In this document: one piece after another, positions 45,821 to 54,393 of the stretch | How positions within the stretch are numbered: position 1 is the stretch's first letter | Layout of the letters: each line of letters opens with the position of its first letter | Assembly: GCF_001442615.1 (NCBI RefSeq) | Contig: NZ_LMXN01000005.1 | Span: 62,001 to 126,000, forward strand | Reading direction: 5' to 3' | From: Algoriphagus resistens | Lineage (GTDB): Bacteria; Bacteroidota; Bacteroidia; Cytophagales; Cyclobacteriaceae | Length of the DNA: 64,000 nt | Notes under the pieces: generated by a model | What the model saw: only the letters and a program-made list of their open reading frames with translations | Databases searched by the model: none | What the model was told of the DNA's origin: nothing | Translations under genes and position numbers: made by a program

Positions 45821-47032
45821 ATGAAGAAGCTAATTCTATCAATGGCCTTGATCGGTGCAACGACCTTGGCTTTTGGACAAAAAAAAGTGGTTCGATCTGC
45901 GGAGAAGAACTTCAAGTCCGGAGATTTAACTGCAGCGATGGCTGACATAGAAGCTGCCAGTGCTGATCCCGAAACTGGAAGTGACCCGGCTACTTATTTA
46001 CTTAAGGCTCAGATCGAAACCAAAATGTTTGGTTCAGATTCTTCCAATACTGCTTCTACAGTCGAGACTGGAAGAACTGCATTGGCAACGTACAACAAAG
46101 CTCTTGAAATGGCTGGTGGTAATAAAGAAGAAGGTTTAGGAAAGGATATTTATACAGAAGATATGCCGGGAGTTCCTGATAACCTGAGACCCTATTCTAT
46201 TTTTACCCTTAAAAATATATCCTTCGACAAAGCTCTTGAAAGGTATAATGCAGAAGATCAAGAAATGGCTTATGAATTCTTTGATCTGGCAGGGGAAATT
46301 GATCTTACGGATACTACCGTTCATTACAATGCAGGCTTCATAGCAAATGAGTTGGGTAAATTCGAAGAGGCAAAAAAGCATTTCGGATACCTGCTTGACG
46401 TTGAGGAATATAATAAGCTAACAGTTTATTATTTGTTGGTTCAGATCTTAAGCGGTGAAGAAAAAGACCCAGAAGCAGCATATAATATAATTATGCAGGG
46501 TAGAGAAGATTATCCTGATGACAAAGTTCTTGCAGAATATGAGATTCAATTGCTACTCCAGCTAAACAAAATGGATGAAGCAATGGCGTCTATTCAAGAA
46601 GCATTAAAAAATGATCCGAACAATGCTGGAATTCTTTTAAGATCAGGATACCTTAAGGAACAAGCTGGTGATATGGAAGGAGCATTGGCAGATTACAAAA
46701 AATCTGTTGAGGCTGATCCTGAATTCTACGATGGTAACTACTACACCGGAGCGCTTTTGTTGGATAAGTCTATGAAAATTCTAAATGAATTGAGTGCCCT
46801 TCCGGATGATGAATGGGAAGCCAAATCCCAATCAATGGGAGAAGAAGCAAATGTTCACTACAAGGAAGCAGTGAAGTATTTCGAAAAAGCGCTGGAAATC
46901 AAACCTGATAATGCTGAAGTAATGATTATTCTTTATCAAGTGCACGAACGGTTGAAGAACACAGAAGAAGTTGAAAAATACAACAAGATGTTGATCGAAT
47001 TGAAAGGTCCTAACTGGCTAGATAATATTTAA
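45821..47032 (+). CDS. Exported TPR protein
   Basis: 403 residues with a signal peptide ending L-A-F-G-Q and at least five tetratricopeptide repeats, for example A-G-D-M-E-G-A-L-A-D-Y-K-K-S-V-E-A-D-P near residue 285 and the last near 360-390. TPR superhelices mediate protein-protein contacts in the periplasm. It is 27 bp downstream of gyrA and probably shares its transcript, ending at a strong terminator. No specific partner can be named. Confidence 0.88.
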   Translation: MKKLILSMALIGATTLAFGQKKVVRSAEKNFKSGDLTAAMADIEAASADPETGSDPATYLLKAQIETKMFGSDSSNTASTVETGRTALATYNKALEMAGGNKEEGLGKDIYTEDMPGVPDNLRPYSIFTLKNISFDKALERYNAEDQEMAYEFFDLAGEIDLTDTTVHYNAGFIANELGKFEEAKKHFGYLLDVEEYNKLTVYYLLVQILSGEEKDPEAAYNIIMQGREDYPDDKVLAEYEIQLLLQLNKMDEAMASIQEALKNDPNNAGILLRSGYLKEQAGDMEGALADYKKSVEADPEFYDGNYYTGALLLDKSMKILNELSALPDDEWEAKSQSMGEEANVHYKEAVKYFEKALEIKPDNAEVMIILYQVHERLKNTEEVEKYNKMLIELKGPNWLDNI

Positions 47033-47043
47033 TCAGTGTAGGT

Positions 47044-47083
47044 AAAAAAAAGGCCTCTGAATCAATTTCAGAGGCCTTTTTTT
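47044..47083. terminator. Strong symmetric terminator
   Basis: A-run plus GGCCTCTGAA (47052-47061) pairs with TTTCAGAGGCC (47066-47076) plus T-run; it works in both directions and ends the gyrA-TPR unit. Confidence 0.92.
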
Positions 47084-47161
47084 AGCTATTCATTTCATTA
47101 AGGGATGAATAGTTGTTTCCATTGAATTCTAAAATAGGTAGGCGGGTTCTCGCAATATTTT

Positions 47162-47169
47162 TATCTTTG
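47162..47169 (+). promoter_or_regulatory. -7 promoter element TATCTTTG
   Basis: Exact TAnnTTTG match 22 nt before the ATG of the PagL-like gene, with an AAAAGG purine stretch between. No clear -33 box. Confidence 0.55.
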
Positions 47170-47191
47170 CATCCGGAAATTAACAAAAGGA

Positions 47192-48322
47192 ATGCGATTG
47201 CAGATAGTACGGATTATAGCATATATATTTTTTGGATTAATTTCGTTCGGAGTTAAGGCACAATCAAAGAGGTTTATTGAAGTTTCCTATGACCAAGGTC
47301 CTATTATTGGCAACCATAAAGATTGGGCAGACGAACTTATAGAGATCATCGATTATTCCGGAGTTGACGTAAGGTTTGGGTGGAGAAGCAGCAAGAATAT
47401 ATATTATAATTACATTAATAGGTTTCCAAGCTATGGCTTTGGTGTTACTTCTGCGGTCAATTACTACGCGGAAATAGGGCGGCCAATGGGTATCTACGCT
47501 TTTGGCGAGTTTCCTTTAGGTAAGAATAATTTTTACAGGAAGCTCAATTTCAGTTACTATACCCAAATTGGTTTGGGGTTCAATATGAATCCTTACGATG
47601 CTGAAACAAATCCACTGAACGGATTTGTAGGAACGGCTATCAATGCACATGTTCATTTCGGGCTAAAAGCTGCCTATCAATTTTCTGATACTTTCGGTGC
47701 ATTCACTTCCATTGGAACCAAACATTATTCAAATGGGTCTATCAAAAAACCTAATGCAGGGATCAATTTTGTTCCTATAGCGCTCGGGGTGAAAATGAAT
47801 TTGGATAATGAACAGTTCCGTCCCGGTATTAAACCTGATTTTCCTCCATTAGAGAAGAGAGGGTTTTGGAACATTACTGCTTATATGGGATTGAAAAGTT
47901 ATGATATAGATGAAAAAGCCTATTTCAGGGGTGGTTTAGGGATAAATTACCTTTGGGAGCTCTCTTATAAATATAGGGGAGGACTGGGTATAGATTGGTT
48001 TTATGGTGCTGGCGCAAAAGAGCGATATCCCAATGAGTCTATTACTTTTTTAGATGTTAACTCCTTTGCAGTTGTGGGCTCATGGGAATGGAAACTAACT
48101 GAGCAATTATACATGCCCATAGCATTCGGGGTTTATCTGAGCAAGGCGCATCTCAACCAGGAAACTACCCGCTTCTATGAGCGGATCGGTGTCAGGTATC
48201 GCCTGAACAATAATGTATTTATCGGAGTTCATATCAAGGCACATAAGGTAAAGGCCGATTTTTTTGAGGTTGCTTTGGGATATACTATTCCGGGAAAAGT
48301 AAAAAAAACCATTACTTATTAG
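47192..48322 (+). CDS. PagL-like acyloxyacyl hydrolase (lipid A 3-O-deacylase family)
   Basis: 376 residues with a signal peptide ending G-V-K-A-Q. The middle has T-K-H-Y-S-N-G-S, matching the H-x-S-N catalytic motif of PagL, followed by N-x-G-I-N-F. The remaining sequence alternates hydrophobic and aromatic residues as in an outer-membrane barrel and is longer than PagL (about 150 residues), with a C-terminal half (residues 220-376) that looks like a second barrel segment. By family it removes the 3-linked acyl chain of lipid A. Enzyme specificity is inferred. It has its own promoter element. Confidence 0.82.
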   Translation: MRLQIVRIIAYIFFGLISFGVKAQSKRFIEVSYDQGPIIGNHKDWADELIEIIDYSGVDVRFGWRSSKNIYYNYINRFPSYGFGVTSAVNYYAEIGRPMGIYAFGEFPLGKNNFYRKLNFSYYTQIGLGFNMNPYDAETNPLNGFVGTAINAHVHFGLKAAYQFSDTFGAFTSIGTKHYSNGSIKKPNAGINFVPIALGVKMNLDNEQFRPGIKPDFPPLEKRGFWNITAYMGLKSYDIDEKAYFRGGLGINYLWELSYKYRGGLGIDWFYGAGAKERYPNESITFLDVNSFAVVGSWEWKLTEQLYMPIAFGVYLSKAHLNQETTRFYERIGVRYRLNNNVFIGVHIKAHKVKADFFEVALGYTIPGKVKKTITY

Positions 48323-48404
48323 GGAGTTCCTTTTCCTTTAGTCAAAAAATGTTTTTATTTCCATCAGGCTTATTTTAGCTTGGAGAGATAAATTATGCCT
48401 ATTT

Positions 48405-50861
48405 ATGACCGAACCTCTTTTACTCAGATGTTTAGCCTTTTTTTGCCTTCTGCTAAACAGTCTGATCTGTGCTTCACAATCACTTCCTTCCTCAGGGATT
48501 TACCACCAACTACTTCAGCTAAAGGAAACCAAAAGAGTTTTATATGTGGCCGCGCATCCCGATGATGAAAATACTCAACTTATTGCAGCCTTGGGCAACG
48601 GTGAACATGTGCAAGTGGCTTACCTGAGCCTTACACGAGGCGATGGAGGGCAGAATCTATTGGGAAAAGAGCTGGGAATAGAACTAGGTCAAATCCGTAC
48701 CCAGGAATTACTTCGTGCCCGCGAGACAGATGGTGGAAGCCAGTTTTTTACCAGGGCTATGGACTTTGGCTATTCTAAAAATCCAGATGAGACCCTTCAA
48801 AACTGGGATAAGCAAAAAATACTTTCCGATGTGGTGTGGGTTGTAAGGAAATTTAGGCCAGACATTATCATTACCAGATTCAATACTGTCCCCGGAGGAA
48901 ACCATGGTCACCATACAACTTCGGCGATTTTGGCGGAGGAAGCTTTTGACCTGGCAGCTGACCCAAACGTATTTCCAGATCAATTGAACTATGTGGGTAC
49001 ATGGAAGCCGAGAAGAATTTTTTGGAACTCCTACAATTTTGGTGGGGAGTTCAAACCATTGGAAAATGAAAAGTATGCTGTTATCCAAACAGGTGGTTTC
49101 AACAGTTTACTCGGTGAATATTATAGTCAAATAGCAGCAAATAGCCGTACCATGCACAAATCCCAGGGGTTTGGGGCGACAGCTAGAATAGGTAACACTG
49201 CTGATTACCTGCAGTTTATCAAAGGGGAGCCTTTTGAAGATTCAGCTTTCGAGGGAATCCCCAACCGCTGGGCAGAGGTGGATGGGGGGAAGGAAATAGA
49301 GGCTTTGATCCAAAATGTAATTGAAAAATTTGACTTTAAAGATCCTCTTATCAATCTCGGTTCCTTGATGGGAATTAGATCAAAGCTATTGGAACTGAAC
49401 CCCAAAGCGTCATGGATAAAGGAGAAGATCCAGAAGCTGGACAAGCTTATTTTTGAAGTATTGGGGTTAAAAATAGAATTAGTTACTAATCAGGAACTAG
49501 GGTGTGTAGGTGAAGAGATCAGGGCAAACCTGGTCGTCAATAACCCTTCTGCTGTTTTGCTTACAGACGTTTCACTGCAGCTCTATGATAGCTACTATCC
49601 TTCTGAGGGAAAAACAGTCGCCAATAACGATCCAGTTCAGATCCCGGTTGAATTTCAAATCCCTGAAGATGAGCCTTTGTCCCAGCCTTATTGGTTAGTG
49701 AACCCTGTAAAAGATGCGATCTATGATGTAAGAGAGCAGCATATGATTGGCAAGCCTTTTAATGATATGAAAATCGGCGGTGAATTAACTTTTAAAATAA
49801 ATAACCAGGAATTCAAACTAGCCATTCCCTTGGAATACAAATACAATGATCAAGTGGATGGGGAAGTAAGGCAACCCTTCACAGTAGTTCCTGAAGTAGA
49901 TTTAGCCATATCAGATCAAAATGTATTCTTGATTTCAGACTTAAATCCAGTGGTTACAATTACTGTGAACTTCAATAAGGACATAAAAGAAGGAGTTCTG
50001 ACTTTCAGAAACCTGCAAAAAAATGAATTTGAAATCCTGGAAGTAAAAGATAATATCAGCCAAAAAAGGAAAATTTACAGAGTTTCATTCAATTTGGATA
50101 AAAATGAAAAGCGTGAAGTAATCGCTCAATTTACTACCGCCGAAGGGAAGACATATGATCAAATGACACATCGGATTTCTTACAGGCACATTCCAAATTT
50201 GACTTATTTTTCACCTGCCTCTTTAAACCTGATCCAGGAAAACTGGAAAGTGTCCCGGGCTAAAATAGGCTACATCAAGGGCGCGGGAGATGATGTGCCG
50301 GCAGTGCTTTCTTCATTAGGGTACCAAGTCACCGAAATTTCTGATTATTCTTTGGCAAACCTGTCTCAATACAAAAGCATCGTAGTGGGAATCAGGGCAT
50401 ACAATACTAATTCGGAACTTGCTGCCAACCAACAAAACTTATTGACGTATGTAGAAAATGGCGGGACTGTGGTGGTCCAATACAATGTAAGCAGACCTCT
50501 TTTGATAGAGAAGCTTGGACCTTATCCTTTTTCAATCAGTAGAGATCGGGTGACGGTGGAAGATTCACCTTTTGAAGCAGACTGGAATCATCCGATATTG
50601 GCGGGGCCAAATAAGATTACCGAGAAGGATTTTGACGGTTGGATCCAGGAAAGAGGATTGTATTTTGAAGCTGATATTGCTCCTGAATACTCTACGCCAC
50701 TTACTTTCCAGGACCCCGGAGAAGAGCCATTGACCAGTTCATTGATCTACGCTAAATATGGCAAGGGAACTTACATTTATACGGGTATCTCGTTCTTTAG
50801 AGAGCTGCCAGCAGGCGTTCCGGGAGCGACTAAATTATTTATCAACTTGATCGAGCAATAA
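48405..50861 (+). CDS. Exported PIG-L family deacetylase with GATase-like C-terminal domain
   Basis: 818 residues with a signal peptide. A PIG-L/LmbE domain starts near residue 44, with the zinc motif A-H-P-D-D-E (50-55) and a later His pair in G-N-H-G-H-H-T-T-S near 168. Such enzymes remove N-acetyl groups from GlcNAc-containing glycans or conjugates. Residues 620-818 form a second domain resembling the class I glutamine-amidotransferase-like ThuA fold (Y-I-K-G-A-G-D-D-V-P then S-I-V-V-G-I-R-A-Y-N). It is exported, and two bases after its stop comes a 34-codon ORF and then a symporter, so deacetylated product could be imported; this is inferred. Confidence 0.9.
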   Translation: MTEPLLLRCLAFFCLLLNSLICASQSLPSSGIYHQLLQLKETKRVLYVAAHPDDENTQLIAALGNGEHVQVAYLSLTRGDGGQNLLGKELGIELGQIRTQELLRARETDGGSQFFTRAMDFGYSKNPDETLQNWDKQKILSDVVWVVRKFRPDIIITRFNTVPGGNHGHHTTSAILAEEAFDLAADPNVFPDQLNYVGTWKPRRIFWNSYNFGGEFKPLENEKYAVIQTGGFNSLLGEYYSQIAANSRTMHKSQGFGATARIGNTADYLQFIKGEPFEDSAFEGIPNRWAEVDGGKEIEALIQNVIEKFDFKDPLINLGSLMGIRSKLLELNPKASWIKEKIQKLDKLIFEVLGLKIELVTNQELGCVGEEIRANLVVNNPSAVLLTDVSLQLYDSYYPSEGKTVANNDPVQIPVEFQIPEDEPLSQPYWLVNPVKDAIYDVREQHMIGKPFNDMKIGGELTFKINNQEFKLAIPLEYKYNDQVDGEVRQPFTVVPEVDLAISDQNVFLISDLNPVVTITVNFNKDIKEGVLTFRNLQKNEFEILEVKDNISQKRKIYRVSFNLDKNEKREVIAQFTTAEGKTYDQMTHRISYRHIPNLTYFSPASLNLIQENWKVSRAKIGYIKGAGDDVPAVLSSLGYQVTEISDYSLANLSQYKSIVVGIRAYNTNSELAANQQNLLTYVENGGTVVVQYNVSRPLLIEKLGPYPFSISRDRVTVEDSPFEADWNHPILAGPNKITEKDFDGWIQERGLYFEADIAPEYSTPLTFQDPGEEPLTSSLIYAKYGKGTYIYTGISFFRELPAGVPGATKLFINLIEQ

Positions 50862-50863
50862 TT

Positions 50864-50968
50864 GTGGAGGAAAAACCTTTACGTTGGAAATACCTGTATG
50901 TGGGATTAATTGCCTGCCTCTTTTTGCAAATGGGCCTGTTTTATTGGCTTAAAGTAGCCTACGCATGA
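50864..50968 (+). CDS. Unannotated 34-residue single-pass membrane protein
   Basis: A GTG at 50864, two bases after the deacetylase stop, opens a 34-codon frame that ends in TGA overlapping the ATG of the symporter (ATGA at 50965). The product has a charged N-terminus (V-E-E-K-P-L-R-W-K) and one hydrophobic helix of about 18 residues (V-G-L-I-A-C-L-F-L-Q-M-G-L-F-Y-W-L), then a short tail. The position, frame and hydrophobicity suit a small accessory subunit of the transporter. The non-ATG start and short length make it uncertain; it is not the same frame as either neighbour. Confidence 0.55.
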   Translation: MEEKPLRWKYLYVGLIACLFLQMGLFYWLKVAYA

Positions 50969-52686
50969 GTACATTGGATTGGATCGTACTTTTTGGAACG
51001 TTAGCACTAATTGCCACTTACGGAATTTATAAGACCTACGGTACTAAGAGCCTGGATTCTTACCTCCGCGGTAAAAATTCCATGAACTGGTGGTCTATTG
51101 GATTGTCCATAATGGCGACCCAGGCTTCAGCGATTACATTTTTGAGTACTCCCGGCCAGGCTTATGAGGACGGAATGAGGTTCATACAGTTTTATTTTGG
51201 TTTGCCGTTGGCGATGATTATCATCTCGGTGGTTTTTATTCCAATATATTACAGACTGAAGGTATACACAGCCTATGAGTTTCTGGAAAATCGCTTTGAT
51301 CTAAAAACCAGAACACTTGCTGCACTGCTTTTTATAATCCAGAGGGGATTGGCGGCAGGAATTACCATCTATGCCCCGGCGATTATTCTTTCCACTTTAC
51401 TCGGATGGAATCTGACAGGTACAAATATCTTTATCGGTTCGGTGGTTATTCTCTATACAGTGTCAGGAGGTACCGAGGCAGTTTCCATTACGCAAAAACA
51501 GCAGATGGCTGTCATGATGGGGGGGATGATTTTAGCCGGAATTATAGTAATCCAACTGCTTCCGATCTCTTTTCAGGAAGCCATGCATGTGGCCGGGAAA
51601 ATGGATAAACTGAACATGATCAACTTTGAATTCGATATTTCAGATCGATACAATGTATGGTCAGGGATGACTGCAGCAGTTTTTCTTTTCCTTTCATACT
51701 TCGGTACAGATCAAAGTCAGGTACAACGTTACCTTTCTGGACAGACGCTTTCCCAAAGCAGAATGGGGCTGATTATGAATGGATTTTTGAAGATACCAAT
51801 GCAGTTTATTATTTTATTTATCGGTGTAATGGTATTTGTATTTTACCAATTCTTTTTGCCCCCGGTAGTCTTCAATAAAGTGCAAACAGATAAACTACGC
51901 GAAAGCGAGCTAGCGGGCAAGTTTGAAAGTTTGGAGAGCGAGTACGCTGAAAACTTTGAAGAGAGCAAAGCTTCCTATCTGGACATGCTTGATGCAATTA
52001 CTAGTGAAAATGTTAGTGAGGAAACTGAAATCCGGGAGAAATTATCCGCCTTAAAAGCAGCCCAAAAAGCTATTCGAGAGGAAGTTAAAGAGTTAATCAT
52101 AATCAATGATCCTGTAGCTGAAACCCGGGATACGGATTATGTATTTATGCGGTTTGTTATGGACCACTTACCTAAGGGGATTATCGGTTTGCTCTTTGCG
52201 GTGATCTTCTCTGCGGCAATGTCATCCACGGCTTCTGAGTTAAATGCCCTTGGATCTACGACCACTATAGATTTATACAAAAGATCCATCAAGAAAAGTG
52301 CGAGCGACAAGCACTACTTGAAATCATCCAAGTTGTTTACTGCTTTCTGGGGGGTAGGAGCTATTCTCTTTGCTACCTATGCGTCTTTGTTCGAAAATCT
52401 GATCCAGGCTGTTAATCTGCTGGGATCTCTTTTTTATGGGACTATACTTGGGATATTTCTCGTCGCTTTCTTTATGAAATGGGTAAAGGGACAAGCGGTC
52501 TTTATAGGTGCATTGCTGTCACAGGCGTTGGTTTTGGCCGTTCATTTCAGCAACGGGGATGTAACCGATGGTAATTTGTGGGATATCGGTTTTCTTTGGT
52601 ATAATCCAATAGGATGTTTGGCAGTAATGCTTTTTGCCGCAGTGATACAGCTTTTGATCCCTTCCAGGGGCACTGGTAAATACTAA
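50965..52686 (+). CDS. Sodium:solute symporter (SSS family)
   Basis: 573 residues with about 13 transmembrane helices. The N-terminal D-W-I-V-L-F-G-T-L-A helix, the S-Y-L-R-G-K-N-S-M-N-W motif near 32, A-T-Q-A-S-A-I-T-F-L-S-T-P-G-Q near 50 and the F-L-S-Y-F-G-T-D-Q-S-Q-V-Q-R-Y motif near 240 mark the SSS fold. Residues about 315-385 form an unusual charged, coiled-coil-like insert between helices (E-S-E-Y-A-E-N-F-E-E-S-K and so on). The ligand is not evident; coupling to a PIG-L deacetylase suggests an amino sugar or derived sugar. Overlaps the micro-ORF stop. Confidence 0.92.
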   Translation: MSTLDWIVLFGTLALIATYGIYKTYGTKSLDSYLRGKNSMNWWSIGLSIMATQASAITFLSTPGQAYEDGMRFIQFYFGLPLAMIIISVVFIPIYYRLKVYTAYEFLENRFDLKTRTLAALLFIIQRGLAAGITIYAPAIILSTLLGWNLTGTNIFIGSVVILYTVSGGTEAVSITQKQQMAVMMGGMILAGIIVIQLLPISFQEAMHVAGKMDKLNMINFEFDISDRYNVWSGMTAAVFLFLSYFGTDQSQVQRYLSGQTLSQSRMGLIMNGFLKIPMQFIILFIGVMVFVFYQFFLPPVVFNKVQTDKLRESELAGKFESLESEYAENFEESKASYLDMLDAITSENVSEETEIREKLSALKAAQKAIREEVKELIIINDPVAETRDTDYVFMRFVMDHLPKGIIGLLFAVIFSAAMSSTASELNALGSTTTIDLYKRSIKKSASDKHYLKSSKLFTAFWGVGAILFATYASLFENLIQAVNLLGSLFYGTILGIFLVAFFMKWVKGQAVFIGALLSQALVLAVHFSNGDVTDGNLWDIGFLWYNPIGCLAVMLFAAVIQLLIPSRGTGKY

Positions 52687-52691
52687 AAACA

Positions 52692-52718
52692 AGAAGCCTC
52701 CCAAATCGGGAGGCTTCT
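52692..52718 (+). terminator. Probable terminator after the symporter gene
   Basis: AGAAGCCTCCC (52692-52702) pairs with GGGAGGCTTCT (52708-52718); the stem is strong but the following T-run is weak. Confidence 0.65.
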
Positions 52719-52788
52719 ATCGTAGTTATTTTAATAGCTGTAAACAATGCTGAAAAGACCATTGTTGAACGGGAAAAAGCGTCTCAGC

Positions 52789-52792
52789 ATAG
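52789..52792 (+). repeat. Left target-site duplication ATAG
   Basis: ATAG directly abuts the left inverted repeat and is repeated after the right one (54333-54336). Confidence 0.8.
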
Positions 52793-52805
52793 TACTACTT
52801 TACGA
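52793..52805 (+). repeat. Left terminal inverted repeat of the IS
   Basis: TACTACTTTACGA; overlaps the 3' end of the transposase gene and matches the reverse complement of 54320-54332 exactly. Confidence 0.85.
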
Positions 52806-54231
52806 CTTTAGGTTCATCCTCATGTTGGTAATATCGATCGATGTCCCGTTGTCTTTTTAGGTGTCTTGTTATCATTTGCTCCCACTTGGTTTGGAATTGG
52901 TTCGGTGTCCCGAACATTGATACGACCATCAGGATCCTATAATCCCTGACACTGAGCAAGGGGATGTCCTCTCCGTTTTCAATCCGTTCGTTCATCATGA
53001 AAAGTGTTGCCATGAACACCAACGCATGGTGATGGTGCCATCCAGTCCATTTCCTTACCTGATAATCCGATAGGCCCAATTCATTTTTACTGTCGTCGAA
53101 TGTACGTTCCACCCAGTAGCGCTGGGATTGAAAATAAGCATATTCGGCAGAAGTATATGCTTCAAGTTCCCCGTTGCTGAAACTATATTTGGTCTTCGGC
53201 TTATCGCCTTCAGTTCTGGTAATCAGCAGCGTCCGTTTCTTTGCAGAGGCCTCCTTCCCATTCCATGACCATACCGTGCACTTGTGGACCAACAGGCAGA
53301 GCCAGCCTTTGACCGTTTTTCTGACTTTCACCCGTGTCCAGTCATTTTCCGACAGCGTCATCACATAACTGTCCAGCCGTACCGGTTCCCGGTCAGGCTT
53401 GGGATGCATGGGCTTACGTCCCTTGTTTCCCTGGCGCGGGGGCACTGCCAGAATCGGTTCTTCCAGGAAAACAGTCTCATCTTTGTGGACGTCCAGCACA
53501 AAAAACAGTCCCCTCCGGTCCAGTCCTGAGCCCAGCTCATAGCTGTGTCCGTATAGGCCGTCTCCACCCACCCAGTCAAAGGCCACCCCGTTGGCAACAC
53601 ATTCGTCCACAAGCTCCAGGGCAAGTTGCGGCTTGGTCTTGAATTGCCGCACATTGCCCGGGATATCGGATTTGTCGCAGCGGTTTTTGTCTTCCACCCA
53701 GTTTTTTGGCAAAAAAAGCTTCTCATTGACCAGGGTGGCGTAGCTAGCGTTGCAAAGGGAGGCATAAACACCCACCTGACAGTTGTCCACCTTGCCCACA
53801 GAACCGGCATACTGACGGGAAACCCCAACTGACATCTTCCCTTTTTTCACATGGGAAGACTCGTCCACAATCAGTCCGGTTGGCTTCCCGTTCTTCCGCT
53901 TTTGGGCAGCCAGAACCTCGCTGGCCTGGAGCTGGACCTTGCTGAGTACAGCGCTGTGATCCCATTTTGAATTGGAGATGAACTGTTGGTACCTGCGGTA
54001 TTCACCTTGGTCTATCGCTTCTTCCATTCTTTCCAAATTAGCGGTGTTCTTTTCACAGGCCACCAGTCCAAGAATATAGTCCAGGGCAGTGGGGGAATTG
54101 TCATATCGGTGGCATAAGAATTCAGGACGGTAGCCGGCGATGAACTCAGAGAGCTTACTAGCTGATTTAGAGAAAGTTGACTTATAATCAAATTTTTTTT
54201 TATCCGATTGAAATGTCATGGTTAATTTCAA
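52795..54231 (-). CDS. IS701 family DDE transposase
   Basis: 478 residues. The DDE catalytic triad is in recognisable places: G-L-I-V-D-E-S (Asp near 130), W-V-G-G-D-G-L-Y-G (Asp near 230) and R-Y-W-V-E-R-T-F (Glu near 385). The stretch K-K-G-x-x-S-V-G-V-S-R-Q-Y-A-G-S-V-G-K-x-D-N-C-Q-V-G-V is the IS701 hallmark. The C-terminal helical part, H-H-H-H-A-L-V-F-M-A-T-L-F, is also family typical. The frame is intact, so the element may be active. The start could also be the Met four codons later (54219). Confidence 0.95.
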   Translation of the reverse strand: MKLTMTFQSDKKKFDYKSTFSKSASKLSEFIAGYRPEFLCHRYDNSPTALDYILGLVACEKNTANLERMEEAIDQGEYRRYQQFISNSKWDHSAVLSKVQLQASEVLAAQKRKNGKPTGLIVDESSHVKKGKMSVGVSRQYAGSVGKVDNCQVGVYASLCNASYATLVNEKLFLPKNWVEDKNRCDKSDIPGNVRQFKTKPQLALELVDECVANGVAFDWVGGDGLYGHSYELGSGLDRRGLFFVLDVHKDETVFLEEPILAVPPRQGNKGRKPMHPKPDREPVRLDSYVMTLSENDWTRVKVRKTVKGWLCLLVHKCTVWSWNGKEASAKKRTLLITRTEGDKPKTKYSFSNGELEAYTSAEYAYFQSQRYWVERTFDDSKNELGLSDYQVRKWTGWHHHHALVFMATLFMMNERIENGEDIPLLSVRDYRILMVVSMFGTPNQFQTKWEQMITRHLKRQRDIDRYYQHEDEPKVVK

Positions 54232-54319
54232 TCGGCTCGGTTAAAAGCGTAGTTTTATTTAAACTTAAAATACCGCATTCACCCCACTTTTACAAACTAC
54301 TACTGTACTATTTTTAACT

Positions 54320-54332
54320 TCGTAAAGTAGTA
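54320..54332 (-). repeat. Right terminal inverted repeat of the IS
   Basis: TCGTAAAGTAGTA, exact reverse complement of the left repeat, followed by ATAG. Confidence 0.85.
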
Positions 54333-54336
54333 ATAG
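54333..54336 (+). repeat. Right target-site duplication ATAG
   Basis: Direct copy of 52789-52792. IS701 relatives commonly duplicate 4 bp with a TAG-ending target. Confidence 0.8.
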
Positions 54337-54393
54337 AATGAACTTATTGATTTGCCTCACTTCTCGCACTAGACTTTGGGCTTCCTGCTTTTT

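Larger units (their letters stand above)
52793..54332 (-). mobile_element. Complete IS701-family insertion sequence
   Basis: 1540 bp bounded by a 13-bp perfect inverted repeat, TACTACTTTACGA (52793-52805) and TCGTAAAGTAGTA (54320-54332), with further partial matching inside. The 4-bp direct repeat ATAG flanks it. It contains one transposase gene whose stop lies in the left repeat. The interior is more GC-rich than its surroundings, supporting recent arrival. It sits between the symporter terminator and the DUF2911 gene and does not interrupt any visible gene. Confidence 0.9.

Noticed and set aside
53334..53642. 102-codon plus-strand frame inside the IS
   Set aside because: Antisense shadow of the transposase gene; Pro/Ser/His-rich product without pattern.
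53361..53828. 155-codon minus-strand frame inside the transposase gene
   Set aside because: It is a different frame of the GC-rich transposase gene, which itself is intact and has all catalytic motifs.
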